Notes under the pieces: model-generated
What the model was told of the DNA's origin: nothing
Seen by the model: only the letters and a program-made list of their open reading frames with translations
Databases searched by the model: none
Assembly (NCBI GenBank): GCA_029706075.1
Contig: JAINUG010000209.1
Coordinates: forward strand, 1-64,000
Direction of reading: 5' to 3'
DNA from: Aldrovandia affinis
Lineage: Eukaryota; Chordata; Actinopteri; Notacanthiformes; Halosauridae
Length of the DNA stretch: 64,000 bases
Translations under genes and position numbers: made by a program
Part shown: positions 1-23,100 of the stretch, one piece after another
Position numbering within the stretch: position 1 is the first letter of the stretch
Layout of the letters: each line of letters begins with the position of its first letter

Positions 1-111
1 AGAGAATGTGTGTAATGCAGCTTTATTTTTCCCTTTATACGGATACACTACTTCATTTAATATAAATGTATATGTCAATTAAAGAGTCTCTCTTTTTAGG
101 GAAATCACTGT

Positions 112-334
112 TGTTAGCTTCTTCCGAAGAGACGACCAGGAGACTCAGCAGTCTGACTTGAAATGCAAGTTTATTACACACAGCGGTCCACAGCGAGTTG
201 GTAAAGAGTCTAAAGTGAATGAGTCTCTCACCTGAATATATACATAGGGACAGATGATGAGTTTGAGCCGAGCCTTTGTGTTGCTAACAAGGCACCAGCA
301 AGGAAGTCAGGTAGCTCATTGAATAGAAGAGACA
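112..334 (-). mobile_element. Solo LTR of an endogenous retrovirus or LTR retrotransposon
   Basis: Read on the minus strand, this 223-bp segment begins TGTCTC and ends CTAACA, the TG...CA ends of an LTR. It is flanked on both sides by the same 4 bases (CTGT at 108-111 and 335-338), as expected for a target duplication. Inside, also on the minus strand, there is a TATA-like stretch near 235-245, followed about 75 bases later by AATAAA near 171-176, which fits a U3-R-U5 layout. No coding part of an element is attached, so it looks like a recombined solo LTR. The 4-bp duplication alone could be chance. Confidence 0.6.
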
Positions 335-980
335 CTGTTTGCTGACAAAGCATTGGTGATCAAAGACAGGAACTTACTGTCTAATCAACTCACTCATTCC
401 TATACAGATGACCTCGTCAAAATGGCACAGTTAATGTATTTCACAACAGACAGCATACACATTCCTTCACTGTCCATCCTTCATTTATCTCAGTACATTC
501 TTGATTGCAAATATCATGTATTGGAAATAATAATTTATTACTAAAAGTTCCTATATCTGTATAATGTTTTTCAATTTGTATTTCTTTTTAGCATGGCTGA
601 AAGCACATTTCTCTTCATTTTCTGAGTCCAAATTCCCTATGACATTGACCACATTTAATTAAAAGTGGTATACATATGAGGCATGGTCTAAACCTGTGTA
701 AATTGCCATGTCACAGACAATAACATTTACTGACCTGCATTTTGCACTTTTTTGTATCACTGCATAGACTGTATGCTAGGACCTGCTGATTTTCTCAGTA
801 TAATCCATGATGAAGGCAGTGATCTACCTAAACTAAATAAAAAATGTAGGCTCCTGTTGGCTACCCCGTTTATATGTCCCATCACATTTGATATCTATAT
901 CTAATTTCTCTGCTCTTTCCCCAAATTGCTTGATATATCTTACCATTGTTTCATATGTCATACCTGTAAAATGGCATTAT
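335..980. other. Intergenic, nothing recognised
   Basis: AT-rich sequence with only short open frames (for example 353-544) that lack codon structure, motifs or splice context. I see no gene or clear repeat here. Confidence 0.5.
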
Positions 981-1547
981 AACATAAGAACATAAGAACA
1001 TAAGAATACATAATGATGAGAACGGGCTGTTCGGCCCATCTTGGCTCATCATGTCCTAATCTAAAGAACATCTAGTACTACATCTAGCCTGGCCTTGAAT
1101 AGCCTGAGCGTTTCTGCCTCTACTACCTGACCTGGCAAGCTGTTCCAGGCATTGACAACTCTCTGTGTAAAGAAAAACTTCCTAATATCTGTGCGGAATT
1201 TGCCTTTAACTAATTTCCACCTGTGGCCTCTTGTTCTGCTGACCCCACTTATCTTAAAAATCTTTGGTATTTTACTTTGTTAATCCCTTTTAGGAATTTA
1301 AAACCTCAATCAAATCCCCCTAAGTCTGCGTTTGCTAAGTTTAAATAGATTGAGTGCCTTAAGTCTATCATCATAACTTTTACCTTTCATACCAGGTATC
1401 AGTTTAGTTGCCCTTCTTTGGACTTTTTCAAGAGCTTCAATATCTTTCTTGTAGTGCGGTGCCCAGAACTGCACACAGTATTCTAAGTGCGGTCTGACAA
1501 AGGCCTCCTTTGATTTGTACTCAATACTTTTTGCTATGTATCCCAGC

Positions 1548-2204
1548 TAGGCATGGGACGGTTACCGTAATAATGGTATACCGCGGTATAACAGGCCACA
1601 GTATAACTAACTACAAACATTTCGTTTCCATGGTATTTTTTATTAAAAGAAGCAAAAAAAATAAATAATGCTATGCCGAAAATCTATGCACCCGAAAACG
1701 AACCTAAGGTAATTGAGATTCAATTTCACTTGGTGCAGAATTCTACTTATGGCGGCATTGCGCGCGGAGTCAGTTGTGGAGTCAGTGAGATTTGTCGTCT
1801 GCTCCACGTTGATTCAGTCATGGCAGCCAGGTTCGAAATAGGAGGTGAACCACCCGAACTGTATCCCCCGTCCAAAAAGACGGCAGTATGGGAATATTTT
1901 GGGTGAAAGTGAAACCTAGCTATGCCTATGGTTGTAGAGCTGCAGGTTTAGGCTCATTGCATTTATTTTGAATTTTATTTTGAAGTGTTTTATTTTTCAG
2001 AAAATAATAGTTTTACAGTATAAAGTTTACAAAAATATTGAACAAATATTCTGTTAAAATAAAATAAATCGTTAAAAAAATCTGTTTGTTTTTTACCCAG
2101 ATTTTAGAGTGCGCGCCGCCGCGCTAATACCGTGGTAATGGTATACCGCGGTATTTTTTCCCAAGGTTATCATTAAGTCAAAATCTCATACCGTCCCATG
2201 CCTA
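1548..2204 (+). mobile_element. Non-autonomous hAT transposon inserted in the CR1-like LINE
   Basis: The element has 15-bp terminal inverted repeats (TAGGCATGGGACGGT at the left, its complement at 2190-2204). It is flanked by a perfect 8-bp duplication, ATCCCAGC (1540-1547 and 2205-2212), the hAT signature. Subterminal ACCGCGGTAT motifs recur at both ends. Only the first part of a transposase remains, so this 657-bp copy is an internal-deletion derivative. LINE sequence resumes in register on both sides. Confidence 0.92.
1673..1906 (+). pseudogene. hAT transposase N-terminal remnant
   Basis: An open frame of 77 codons ends with a PPSKKTAVWEYFG stretch, which resembles the start of a BED-type zinc finger (aromatic W/F pair) of hAT transposases such as the ZBED family. 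It stops right after that point, and no cysteine/histidine part or catalytic domain follows before the right terminal repeat. It is therefore the leftover 5' end of the parent transposase and probably encodes nothing functional. Confidence 0.55.
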
Positions 2205-2212
2205 ATCCCAGC

Positions 2213-3748
2213 ATCCTGTTGGCTTTTTTCACTGCTGTAGCACACTGCTTTGATGCAGATAGGCTTTGATCCACTACAACTCCTAAATCCTTTTCAAATT
2301 GAACACCTACTAACTTTTCTCCTCCCATAAAATACTCCTGTCTAATGTTTTTATTTCCCACATGCATAACTTTACATTTAGCAATATTGAACGTCATCTG
2401 CCATGTATCTGCCCATTTTTGGATTTTGTTTAAATCCTCTTGGATTACTTTAGTCGATTCCAAACTGTTTGCCAAACCCCCAAGTTTAGTATCATCTGCA
2501 AATTTAACTATTTTGCTACTAATGTCCATATCCAGATCATTTATGTAAATAAGGAAGAGCAGAGGTCCCAGCACCGATCCCTGCGGGACACCACTGCCCA
2601 CAGCACCGAGGTCAGATTCGGCCCCACCTACTGTTACTCTTTGTATTCGCCCTTGCAGCCAATTTTTAACCCACTGTGAAACTACTCCTACAATTCCTAC
2701 TGATTTCATTTTAGCAATGAGCCTCTCATGTGGTACCTTGTCAAATGCTTTCTGAAAGTCCAAATATATAACATCATAAGCCTGGTTCAGGTCAACACAC
2801 TTTGTAGCCTCTTCGAAAAAGTCCAGGAGGTTTGTTAGGCATGACCTCCCCTTGAGAAATCCATGCTGGCTCTCCTTAAAATACTATTATTTTTCAAGAA
2901 TGATTCCAACTTATCCCTAATAATACATTCCAGCATTTTACATGCGATGCAAGTTAAACTGACAGGCCTATAGTTCCCTGGGTCAGTACGGTCCCCCTTC
3001 TTATATATTGGAATTATACTACCCTGTTTCCAGTCATCTGGTATTTCTCCAGTGATTATGGATTGACTGAAAATATCTGTCAATGGTTTATATATAATTT
3101 CCCCAAGTTCTTTGAGTACTCTGGGATATATGCCATCCGGGCCTGCTGCCTTATTTGTCTTAAGTTTTTGTAGTTTTTGTAGTACTTCTACATCCCTTAT
3201 CTCAAAGTCCTCCAAAACATTCCGTACCTTGTCTATACATTTAGGCATATTTATAACCTCTTCTCTAGTAAAGCTCTCCACAAAGTAACTGTTTAGTGTG
3301 TTTGCAATGTCCTTATTATTATAAACCAAAGTTCCTTCCTTATTCTTAATGCACTTAACCTCATCCTTAACTTTCCTTTTTCTACTACAATATTGAAAAA
3401 CTTCTTAGGGTTACTTTTTGCATCTTGGGAAATTTTAATTTCAAACCGCCTTTTAGCTGATCTTATTTCCTTTTTAGCCTTAGCCCGCATATTACAATAA
3501 TCTAACTTGTTTCTCTCTGAGTTATCCTTTTTATATACTCTATACAGTCGTTTCTTTTGCCTCAAAATCACCCGTAAAGATTTAGTCATCCACTGCGGAG
3601 ACTGTTTTTTCATCCTATTTTTCCTTACTTTGGGGATGAATTTACACTGTACATCTACAATAACCCTTTTAAATATAGTCAATTTTTCATTCACAGTTCT
3701 GCAATCTAGAAGTTTTACCCAATCTATATTACTTAAATTCTCTCTCAT
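2213..3748 (-). pseudogene. CR1-like reverse transcriptase, frameshifted
   Basis: Three overlapping or adjacent minus-strand frames (3293-3748, 2835-3329, and one from 2763 to the hAT boundary) together make the linker and reverse transcriptase of the LINE. Visible RT landmarks in order are AAGPDGI, GNYRPVSL, DFQKAFDKVPH, GVPQGSVLGPLLF and the catalytic box FADD. The conserved blocks are all present and the aspartates are intact, but frame shifts near 3300 and 2800 break the protein. The last ORF runs a few codons into the inserted hAT, so its C-terminus is not native. Confidence 0.8.
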
Positions 3749-4410
3749 TTTATTAAAGTCAGCTCGTCTAAAATTAAAAATTCGAGAGTTAGAGGAGGCT
3801 GTCTTAACTTGCCAAAAATATCAAAAATAACTGCACTGTGGTCACTTGCTCCTATTGGTTCTCCTACCTCTGTGCTGCAAATTCTATCAGGATTGTTACA
3901 CAAAACCAGATCCAGTATTGATTTCCCTCTCGTAGGCTGAGTAACAGACTGTACCAAAAAGCAGTCATTGACCATATCTATAAACTCCTCTTCACATTTG
4001 CCCTGACCTGTCACTATCTCCCAATTGATAGAGGGGTAATTGAAGTCGCCCATTATTATCGTCTCTCCTTCAGCACAGATTTGTTTTATGTTATCAAAGA
4101 GCGTACTATTTATGTTACTATCTGAAGCTGGAGGTCTATAACATACTCCTATATTCAGGCCCTTCTCACGATCTCCCAATAATCTAATCCAGATGTCCTC
4201 ACAAGAAACTAATGGGTTTATACCTGGAATTTCCTGCACATTAAGATAGTCTTTCACATAAAGGGCCCTTCCTCTTTTATTAGTTCTATCCTTCCTAAAC
4301 AATTTGTACCCCTCTACATTATATTCCTCCCCATCCGCTGCACCAAGCCATGTCTCTGTAATCCCAACAATGTCATAACCCCCATTCAACATGACAGTCT
4401 CCAATTCCAA
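3745..4410 (-). pseudogene. LINE apurinic-type endonuclease domain
   Basis: This 221-codon frame matches the endonuclease/exonuclease/phosphatase fold used by non-LTR retrotransposons for target-primed reverse transcription. Motifs visible in order include ITETWL, GVCYRPP, GDFNYPSINW and GASDHSAV (the SDH histidine motif). The N-terminal catalytic part before ITETWL is missing because the element is 5'-truncated close to the first methionine. The reverse transcriptase follows in a shifted frame. Confidence 0.8.
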
Positions 4411-4417
4411 AAATGTA

Positions 4418-4719
4418 TTAACAACAACTGATGCTAAATTACTGATGTTATTGTTGTTATAATGACAATGTTTGGTAAGATTATGATTCTTGTTAAGTTA
4501 CAATACATCTTACACGTCATTGAATAAATGAATGATTCCATTAAATTGTGTTTTTATTACTATTTTTGTTTATTCTTTTGATTTAGTTGCCATTACTTAT
4601 TTTCCAAATCCAGGTGATTTAATGTTACATTATTTGTTTAAGACAGTTTTGTAAATAAATAAATAAATAAATACTGAAAAATGTGTAATTACAAAAATGT
4701 GGAGCGAATGAGATCATGA
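4418..4719. other. Spacer between the LINE and the wbp2 promoter
   Basis: AT-rich spacer with a short (AAAT)n run near 4655-4672. No gene or repeat family is recognised. Confidence 0.4.
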
Positions 4720-5003
4720 GGGTCACAAGATCAGTGTAACAGTCAAATCGTGTTGTTGAAACTTGGCCACATTACGAGGTCATGGGGACCGTACACGTGA
4801 GATCCTATCAGAAGCCACTAAAATGAGCCCAAACGTCTATAAACACTCCTTTTTGCATGTTGCATTCACGGGGCAATAACAGCCTATAGCAAAGACTGAC
4901 GTAACGGTGCAGTCAGAAGTAGGGTGTGTTTTTCATGGTACGGACAGAAGCCAGGATAACTGCAATAGTGAAATAGCCAGCTAGCGTTTCCATCATAAGA
5001 AGT
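4720..5003 (+). promoter_or_regulatory. wbp2: Probable wbp2 promoter and 5' UTR
   Basis: The stretch upstream of the wbp2 start codon is richer in CG dinucleotides than its surroundings and has no clear TATA box. It contains a CRE/ATF-like TGACGTAA at 4897-4904. This suits a broadly expressed gene. The transcription start is not determined from sequence. Confidence 0.4.
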
Positions 5004-8000
5004 ATGGCGTTGAATCGGAATCACTCGCAAAACGGTGGGGTTTTAATCAGTAATGGCGAGAGGTAAGTCAACAAACGTTAGCTAACGAAAACAACTTCAA
5101 CATACTGTAAATGGAACGTCCTCGTTTTCCGTCGTGTATGTGAACGGTACCGATTTTGTTGACACTTCAAGATAGCAAACTAGCTAGCTAACTTGGCTAA
5201 CTATTGCTTGCTAACGAATATTATTGCTACGCAGATACCTGGATATGATATAGCTACCCAGTCCAACCTAAGAAATTGCTCGTTTTTGGCGTTACTTAAA
5301 CGTTACTTTGTTTTGCTGCAACTGGTCATTGTGTAACGTTAGCCGAGATCATATGCATATGAAACTCAGCCAAACAGACCCACCAAAGCCTGCTTAGCTA
5401 ATGAAATGTTAGCTAACCTTAGCTAGCTAACTAACATCATAGCCCCTGATCTTCATTCAGTTCCACTTACACCAATACTACTAGTTTAAATTATTATATT
5501 TCCTTAAGTAAATTATGTCGATTCTTTCATTTTTAAGATAGCTAGCAAGCTAAATTATACATCGGTTTAGCAAGTATTCGCTATTCGACGTTGTCGGTGG
5601 AGTTCCACCCACAAGTACCAATTCACAGTTTTTATTGGTTCCTTGAAGGGCCTGTTCTAATTGGTATTGGTTGAAGTGTCTGCTTCTCTGTGTTACACTG
5701 AAACCTAGGAAGTAAACATGGAAAAAACGACGTAACATTTGCCTGCAAAGCTCTAGCTATCTAAAGTTTACCTTAGTTAGCTAGGCTCGAATATTCGTTT
5801 CCTTGCCTCCATGTAAAATTGAACATGTTGCAGCTATATGTAATACAATATGTATTGGCCAGAGAATTATAATTATAATAAAACTGAAATATAACCCCAC
5901 CGTCCTTTTAAACTATTGCTAGCTAACTAGCAAACTAACTAGGGTAAGTTACCGTTGGTAGGTTGGAGTGGACTTGTTCAGTTTAGATAACGTTCATGTT
6001 GCAGTCTTTGTGCCAGTACACAGCTTGAATTCGGCTGGGGTAATATTTTAGTTAAGTGTGTGAACTTGTGGGGGGGATTTTAGATAGATTTCATAAACCT
6101 AACCGTGCTACTGGGAGTTGCAATTACAATGCAACCAGGTCTGCTAGCTTATCCAATTACGTGTACGGTATGTGGTAAATTTGCTACAACTCTTAAACAG
6201 TACAGTACAGTACAGTTAGATCACTACTTATTGTAGTAGAAGCGATATTACTCTTGCGGATAACACGTAAAAACAACCACAAGTTTAATGAAACGCAATC
6301 ACTGTCAAACACGTTTTGAGCGTTCCTGTCTATGACGCCATGTCCAGTCAATCATTGCACGGTGTATGTACTGCACTAATTGTGTTCTGCCTGTGTGTCT
6401 ATGTCAGCGTGCTGAGGGAGTGTAAGAATGTTGAACTGTCCTTCACTGACGTCACCAGCAAGACAGAGCTGCTGAAGGGGAACAAGAAGGGCACAGTCTA
6501 CCTCACTCCATACAGGGTAACTCAGTCTTTGTCCTGGTGCTATGCCCCTGTGTATGTAGCGTTCCATCCACCCAGTCTGTGTGTACACTGCATGACCCTG
6601 TCCATTCTTATTTCTCTGTTCAGATGCTGTTTGTGTCCAGCAATGCAAAGGATGGTCTTGGTTCTGTCATGTTCCCCTACTACCTTATGAAGGGTTGCAG
6701 TATTGAGCAGCCAGTCTTTGCTGCCAACTTCATAAAAGGCACAATATTGGCTGAAGCAGGGGGTAGGCCTCTCTCTTTCTTTGACTTCATATATTGATGC
6801 AGTTGCTATGATATGTATTCACCTGACCTACCATTGTTATATGGTGTTTATACACTGGTACATCAGCTTATGAGTCTGTATTTTCACTGCATATTATTGA
6901 GTTGTAGTTAAAAACTAGGCTATAGTATTCAAGACTAGCATAGGCACTGTGCTGGATGCACTCCAGACTAGCCTAGATGGGGCGAATGGCTGGTTCTCAT
7001 CGTTAAACCCTCTTTTTGTTTCTTATGTAATTTGTGTATTCTGCAAATCACTTTTGACTTAAATAAGTGTGTTGTGGAAGGTTTTGTTCTTACTAGTAAC
7101 TCTAATCAGTGAATTTAATTTCTCATACAGGGGGCTGGGAGGGCCAGGCTAATTTTAAGATGTCTTTCCCCAGCGGGGGTGCCATAGAGTTGGGGCAGCA
7201 CCTCTTTAAGCTGGCTACAAATGGTGAGAGCAATGTGTCTTTGCTTTATACTTGTTGGAATGTGTATTTTTTATTCATCCTTTATCTCAGTATACCAGCA
7301 CTATAATTTAAAGCGAATTGTAAGCTATTGTGTCTTAATGTATGTGTCGTTGTTGTCAACGTCAGTGTGGGTATTAATGTTACAGATGACCCCCTCAATC
7401 TTCTTTCCTCAGCCTCTCGTGCCCCACAAGCTCAAAATGGGGGTGCCTCATTTGGGTACCCCTCCCCTGGAGCCATGAATGGCTATGGTCCTCCAGCTCC
7501 TCAAAGTTACCCCTTTGCCCCCCCACACCAGCAGAATGGTTTCTATCCAGCTCCCCCTGCACCACAAGGCAACTTGGGCTATCCTTATCCGACTGTTTCA
7601 GCAGGTGTGTTGATGATATCACTGAATCCATATTTGAATGGTGGTTGTTGTAAAATGGTGGGTTTCTGTTATTGTGATAGTTTGTGTGTGGTATATGGAT
7701 AGCCTGGTCATGGGATACAATTGTCTACAAATGTACCATGTTCTAATTCACTGTTGCAGTTTCACTTTTTGATACATTTGTATTTAATGCTTTATTTGCA
7801 GTATGGGTTGGTTGTTTTACTGGTTGTTGTTACTTTAGGTACAAAATATCTTGCGAATTTAAGACTTATTTTAAAGGTTTTTGTATTCCTATTTTCTTTT
7901 ATTTCAGGGGTATACCCCACTGCCCCAACTGCCCCTGTCTACATGCCCCCTCCTCCCCCCTATCCTGGACCCCCACAGAACTGGACAGCCCCCCCTCCAG

Positions 8001-8324
8001 GTAAGTCAATCAGTCAGTCAATGTGTGCCTGTTGCAGTCTCATTGGTTGTCTTGTTCTTTACATTAATTTACATGCATGTTATTTAGGTAACCCCAAGGC
8101 AGCAGAGGCAGCAGGCAGTGCTTATTACAATCCCAATAACCCTCACAGTGTCTACATGCCCATGGTGAGTATTCTCTCTTTCACTCAGGGAACAATTTAT
8201 ATGTCAGTCAGTCAAGAGTGGAAAATGTATCAACCTAACTGTTTTACTATCTGTTATGCTTCCCTAGGAGCAACCACCTCCATATGCACCGTACGCACCC
8301 TACCCGGACAAGAAGAATAACTGA
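5004..8324 (+). CDS. wbp2: WW domain-binding protein 2, eight coding exons
   Basis: Coding exons, all with GT-AG introns and matching phases, are 5004-5062, 6408-6516, 6624-6762, 7131-7223, 7413-7604, 7908-8000, 8088-8164 and 8268-8324, giving 272 residues (human WBP2 has 261). The start MALNRNHSQNGG matches the family N-terminus. Residues about 1-85 form the GRAM/PH-like domain, including KKGTVYLTPYR and the EAGGGWEG region. The rest is proline- and tyrosine-rich. PPxY motifs that bind WW domains are seen ending at Tyr216 (exon 6) and Tyr260 (exon 8). The AKAAEAA-like segment and YYNPNNPHSVYMP in exon 7 are also family hallmarks. WBP2 is a cytoplasmic/nuclear co-activator that binds WW proteins such as YAP, TAZ and NEDD4 ligases. 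An alternative in-frame acceptor at 7385 would add nine codons to exon 5. wbp2nl is the only close alternative; length and motifs favour wbp2. Confidence 0.95.
5063..6407 (+). other. wbp2: wbp2 intron 1
   Basis: The intron starts GTAAGT and ends with a pyrimidine-rich stretch and CAG. It is unusually rich in GCTAGCTA and TTAGCTAAC words, especially at 5170-5450 and 5740-5950. No separate gene is seen; a minus-strand open frame at 5550-5738 has no supporting features. Confidence 0.6.
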
Positions 8325-9382
8325 AGTTTTTAAACCCACAATTGGTGCACCTTTTTGTGAACCAAATTCATCCTTCCCAAACCACAGCAGAATCACTTAA
8401 CAAAAATCTAACTGAAATCATATCAGACTGTGGTTTTCATGTGGACATCAGTATCATCATCATCATCATTAATATAGTTTATTTTTCCTGTTAATTTCTC
8501 CTCTTGGAATATCTATTGGGTAGTATTTAAATAGGAGTAATTATACAGAGAATGATTTATTTCGACTAAAAACCTTTGCTCATTGTTTGCTTGATGGTAT
8601 CTGGGGTGGATGGGTGTGGTGTCTATAAGAATGAGGAAATGTGAAATTATTAAGTGCACTACTCAAGGTGATCTCTTGTTTTCCAGTTAAGTTGAAATGG
8701 GTATGCTATGGTGCAATATGGGGAATTATAGGTATCAGTATCTTTAAGGTAATCACCCTATTTGTACAAAACTGAAGTGTTTATAAGAAAAAAAAACCAA
8801 AGGTTTTATAAGGTTTAAAAAAATAAAAAAAATAAAAACTTTTGAAATAGTTAACCATCAAATGTATATCCTACATTTTATTTGCAATGACAGCATTTCT
8901 ACTGTAAGGAATGACGTACAGTGGTTTAATGCTGAAATTATTTTAATTTTTTTTTTTTTTTTTCATTGTTAATTTGTGCGATATGATTTGTTTGAGGCAG
9001 AGGAAGTCTAATACATAGCACATTTATACAAGATCTGTTTTTCTTCATATTATTCTCCCAGTGCTCTTGAGAAACAACTTACCTTTCCATATATATTTTT
9101 TCCAGTCTAAGGAGACAAAATATGTTGTGTTATAGTTGTAGATCTTAATAGTAGTACTGTAGATCAGACCAGCCTTTTTAAATTCCCTTCTACATGCAGA
9201 GTTGCATAGGGTTATGGGAGAAATTGTTCTTTGCGTAAAGTTTGAAGTGAAGGTTTATGGTTTTGATCTTGGTTTAAATGCTTAAATTAACCTGCTGTTC
9301 TTATTTATAAATAATTTTGTTACTTACTTTTGATGTTGCTAATTGATATCATCTGCAAATAATTGTAATAATTGTTAATAAA
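8325..9382 (+). other. wbp2: wbp2 3' UTR
   Basis: AT-rich, ORF-poor sequence follows the wbp2 stop codon. It contains a short (ATC)n run near 8453-8469 and a T-run near 8946-8963. It ends with a canonical AATAAA. It would be a roughly 1-kb 3' UTR, plausible for this gene. Confidence 0.5.
9377..9382 (+). terminator. wbp2: Candidate wbp2 poly(A) signal
   Basis: A canonical AATAAA hexamer about 1.05 kb after the stop codon, followed by a TG/T-rich downstream region. It is the best positioned of the candidates before the convergent hebp1 3' end. Confidence 0.45.
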
Positions 9383-9546
9383 TGCTTACAGTTATGATAA
9401 CCCTTTAAGTTTGCTTTATTCAAACAGATGCACTAACAGATAACAGCTCTTTTTTCTAGTGTTTATAAATTAAAATCAATACATTTACAATAGAAAACAT
9501 TATCTAACACAAACAAAACTATGTCATGAACATATTTAATAACACA

Positions 9547-10258
9547 TTTATTGTAATATGAAATTCAATCAAATCCTGAAGATATGCTCAGCCAGTATTT
9601 TCACAGAAAATCACACAGTATACAGGTATACAGAAGTATCTCAAAATACAAATGTCAGAATCATAATTTATATATATATATTATATCCAAGAATTACACT
9701 TATATGCCAATTACACAAGCACACCAATAGTCACTACACACAACTGTTGTCTAGTAAATTGCTTGTTATTTCTAAGACAACAACCAGACGTCTTCTATAA
9801 TATTATTATTATATATTTCTTATCTCATAAACTTTCCTGGTAGGAGAAAAAATTGTGCTTTTTAAAAATGTATTCATGATGTACATGTCAAACCTGTGGG
9901 AATGTCAAGTTCCTGTGATTGTCATTTTACTATGTATGTAATAGTTAATGGTGGAATGATCAGACAATGAGTGCAATTGGGTGTAGTGTGGAATTATCTA
10001 TTATCCAAGTTGTGTGGTGTACATGGTTCCCATGCATCAGTTATTCACTGTATCTCTACTCTGTGAACCATGTTAGCTAATGCTGCAGTGGTCTTTCAGT
10101 GCATTGTATTGACCTCTTCCACTCCTTATCTTCTCAGGTCAGTGTCAGGTACCAGTCACTCAGCTTGTAACACCCTCTTCCCCCAATGCAATGTTAATGT
10201 ACAACATCAGGTCCGTAATACTATATCCCCCTACCTCACCTAGTGCCCTGTGTCTCAT
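9547..10258 (-). other. hebp1: Probable hebp1 3' UTR
   Basis: Sequence downstream of the hebp1 stop codon. A minus-strand AATAAA (TTTATT at 9547-9552 on the plus strand) is a candidate poly(A) signal. If used, the 3' ends of wbp2 and hebp1 are only about 165 bp apart. No ORF of note lies here. Confidence 0.4.
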
Positions 10259-21873
<11,615 letters not shown>

Positions 21874-22110
21874 CGCGCCTTTTATCCCAGTTGCTTCGAG
21901 TAGGCTACGCGCACTTTTCCTTGTATAGTTCGTCTTTCTATATTCACCTCTTTAATCGTTTCTTATTTCTTCGTTTGTCTGCTTCCTGGCGTCTTTTTAT
22001 GAGTCAGGTGATATCGCGCAATGCAATAACGTAAACTGTTATTCTATATAGTCTCAGTCTATATAGTTCCCTCCAACTGTACTTGCCGTTCGGACTTGTA
22101 TTGTGTTTCG
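21874..22110 (-). promoter_or_regulatory. hebp1: Probable hebp1 promoter and 5' UTR
   Basis: Immediately upstream of the hebp1 start codon the sequence becomes locally richer in CG dinucleotides (ATCGCGCCTTTT, TACGCGCAC, ATATCGCGCAATG). No TATA box is placed convincingly. The start codon choice rests on the conserved MFGMIKNSLFG N-terminus. Confidence 0.4.
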
Positions 22111-23035
22111 ACAGAAAACACTTCGTTTTGGAAGCCTCTCTTATTTCCTGTTGTCTGACCCCCACACTCTTTATCTTATCTTTGAAGCGCTGTTAAAAAA
22201 ATGAATGACTATTATTCCTCGAAGGTAGTAAACAGTGTTGGAATAATTAGTACCAATATATTCTCTTCCTCTCTCTTAATCCGTTTTTATTTTTGGTGTC
22301 ACTCACATTTGAAATAGCTTATCTTCTCCCAATCTCCTATTCTCTTGTTTTATCTCACTGCGCTCTTGACGACTTGCCGAAAATAACTCCGTCTCTCCTC
22401 CCTCTTTCCCTCTTCCTTCACTCTTTATTTCCCCCCTTTCCCTTTATTACATCCACGTGTTTTCAGTCCCTGTTGTTCACGAATACCTACAAAAGTATTT
22501 CCTTTTTCCCACGTCTTTGTCTTCATAAGATTAATATTTGCAATGTTTTATTTAAATTGGTAATATTTTATCCAATTTAGTATATATAGTCCACACACTA
22601 AAACTACACGCAGACACAATAAGAAACCAAACACTCCTGTGCATATGTTCAAAAATAGTCATATACACAGGCTCATACAAATACACACAAGCTCTTGCAT
22701 AACAGGCACACACACACACACACACGCGCACAAAGGCTATGCCGGATTAAACACTAAACTCAAGACAGTCTGTTCTGGGTGTATGTGCTGAGCTGGCAAC
22801 ATAAAAAATAAACCTTCCCCCATCTTTTTGCACACACACATGATGCACATGCAAAATATCAATTTGCTATCTATGACTTTGCCACCATATCTCTGTATGT
22901 TTGTCTTTACCTTTCCATCTGAATTTCAGTTTAAAGATCTCAATCTACACTTGCAAATGGAGGGCAGTGGTGGTCATTGTGTGAGTGACACAATGTAAGT
23001 GGACACAGTATCTATTTCTATGTCACTCTGTGTTT

Positions 23036-23037
<2 letters not shown>
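22111..23037. other. Intergenic, nothing recognised
   Basis: Pyrimidine-rich and (CA)-interrupted sequence, with a short CA run near 22706-22724. No gene is seen. Confidence 0.45.

Positions 23038-23040
<3 letters not shown>

Positions 23041-23098
<58 letters not shown>
23041..23098. repeat. (GT)n microsatellite
   Basis: About 29 perfect GT units. Several overlapping frames through it are repeat artefacts. Confidence 0.97.

Positions 23099-23100
<2 letters not shown>

Larger units (their letters stand above)
981..4417 (-). mobile_element. 5'-truncated CR1-like LINE, interrupted by a hAT
   Basis: A non-LTR retrotransposon lies on the minus strand. It runs from an APE-type endonuclease (5' side, near 4410) through a reverse transcriptase to a 3' end at about 981. 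The 3' end carries short 8-bp repeats of the TTCTTATG type, like the terminal repeats of CR1 LINEs, which is why I favour the CR1 superfamily (Rex1/Babar-like fish families are the alternative). The 5' end stops inside the endonuclease, so the copy is 5'-truncated. Several frameshifts split the ORF. A hAT at 1548-2204 sits inside it. A shorter copy of the same 3' tail occurs at 59393-59580 in the same orientation. Confidence 0.8.
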
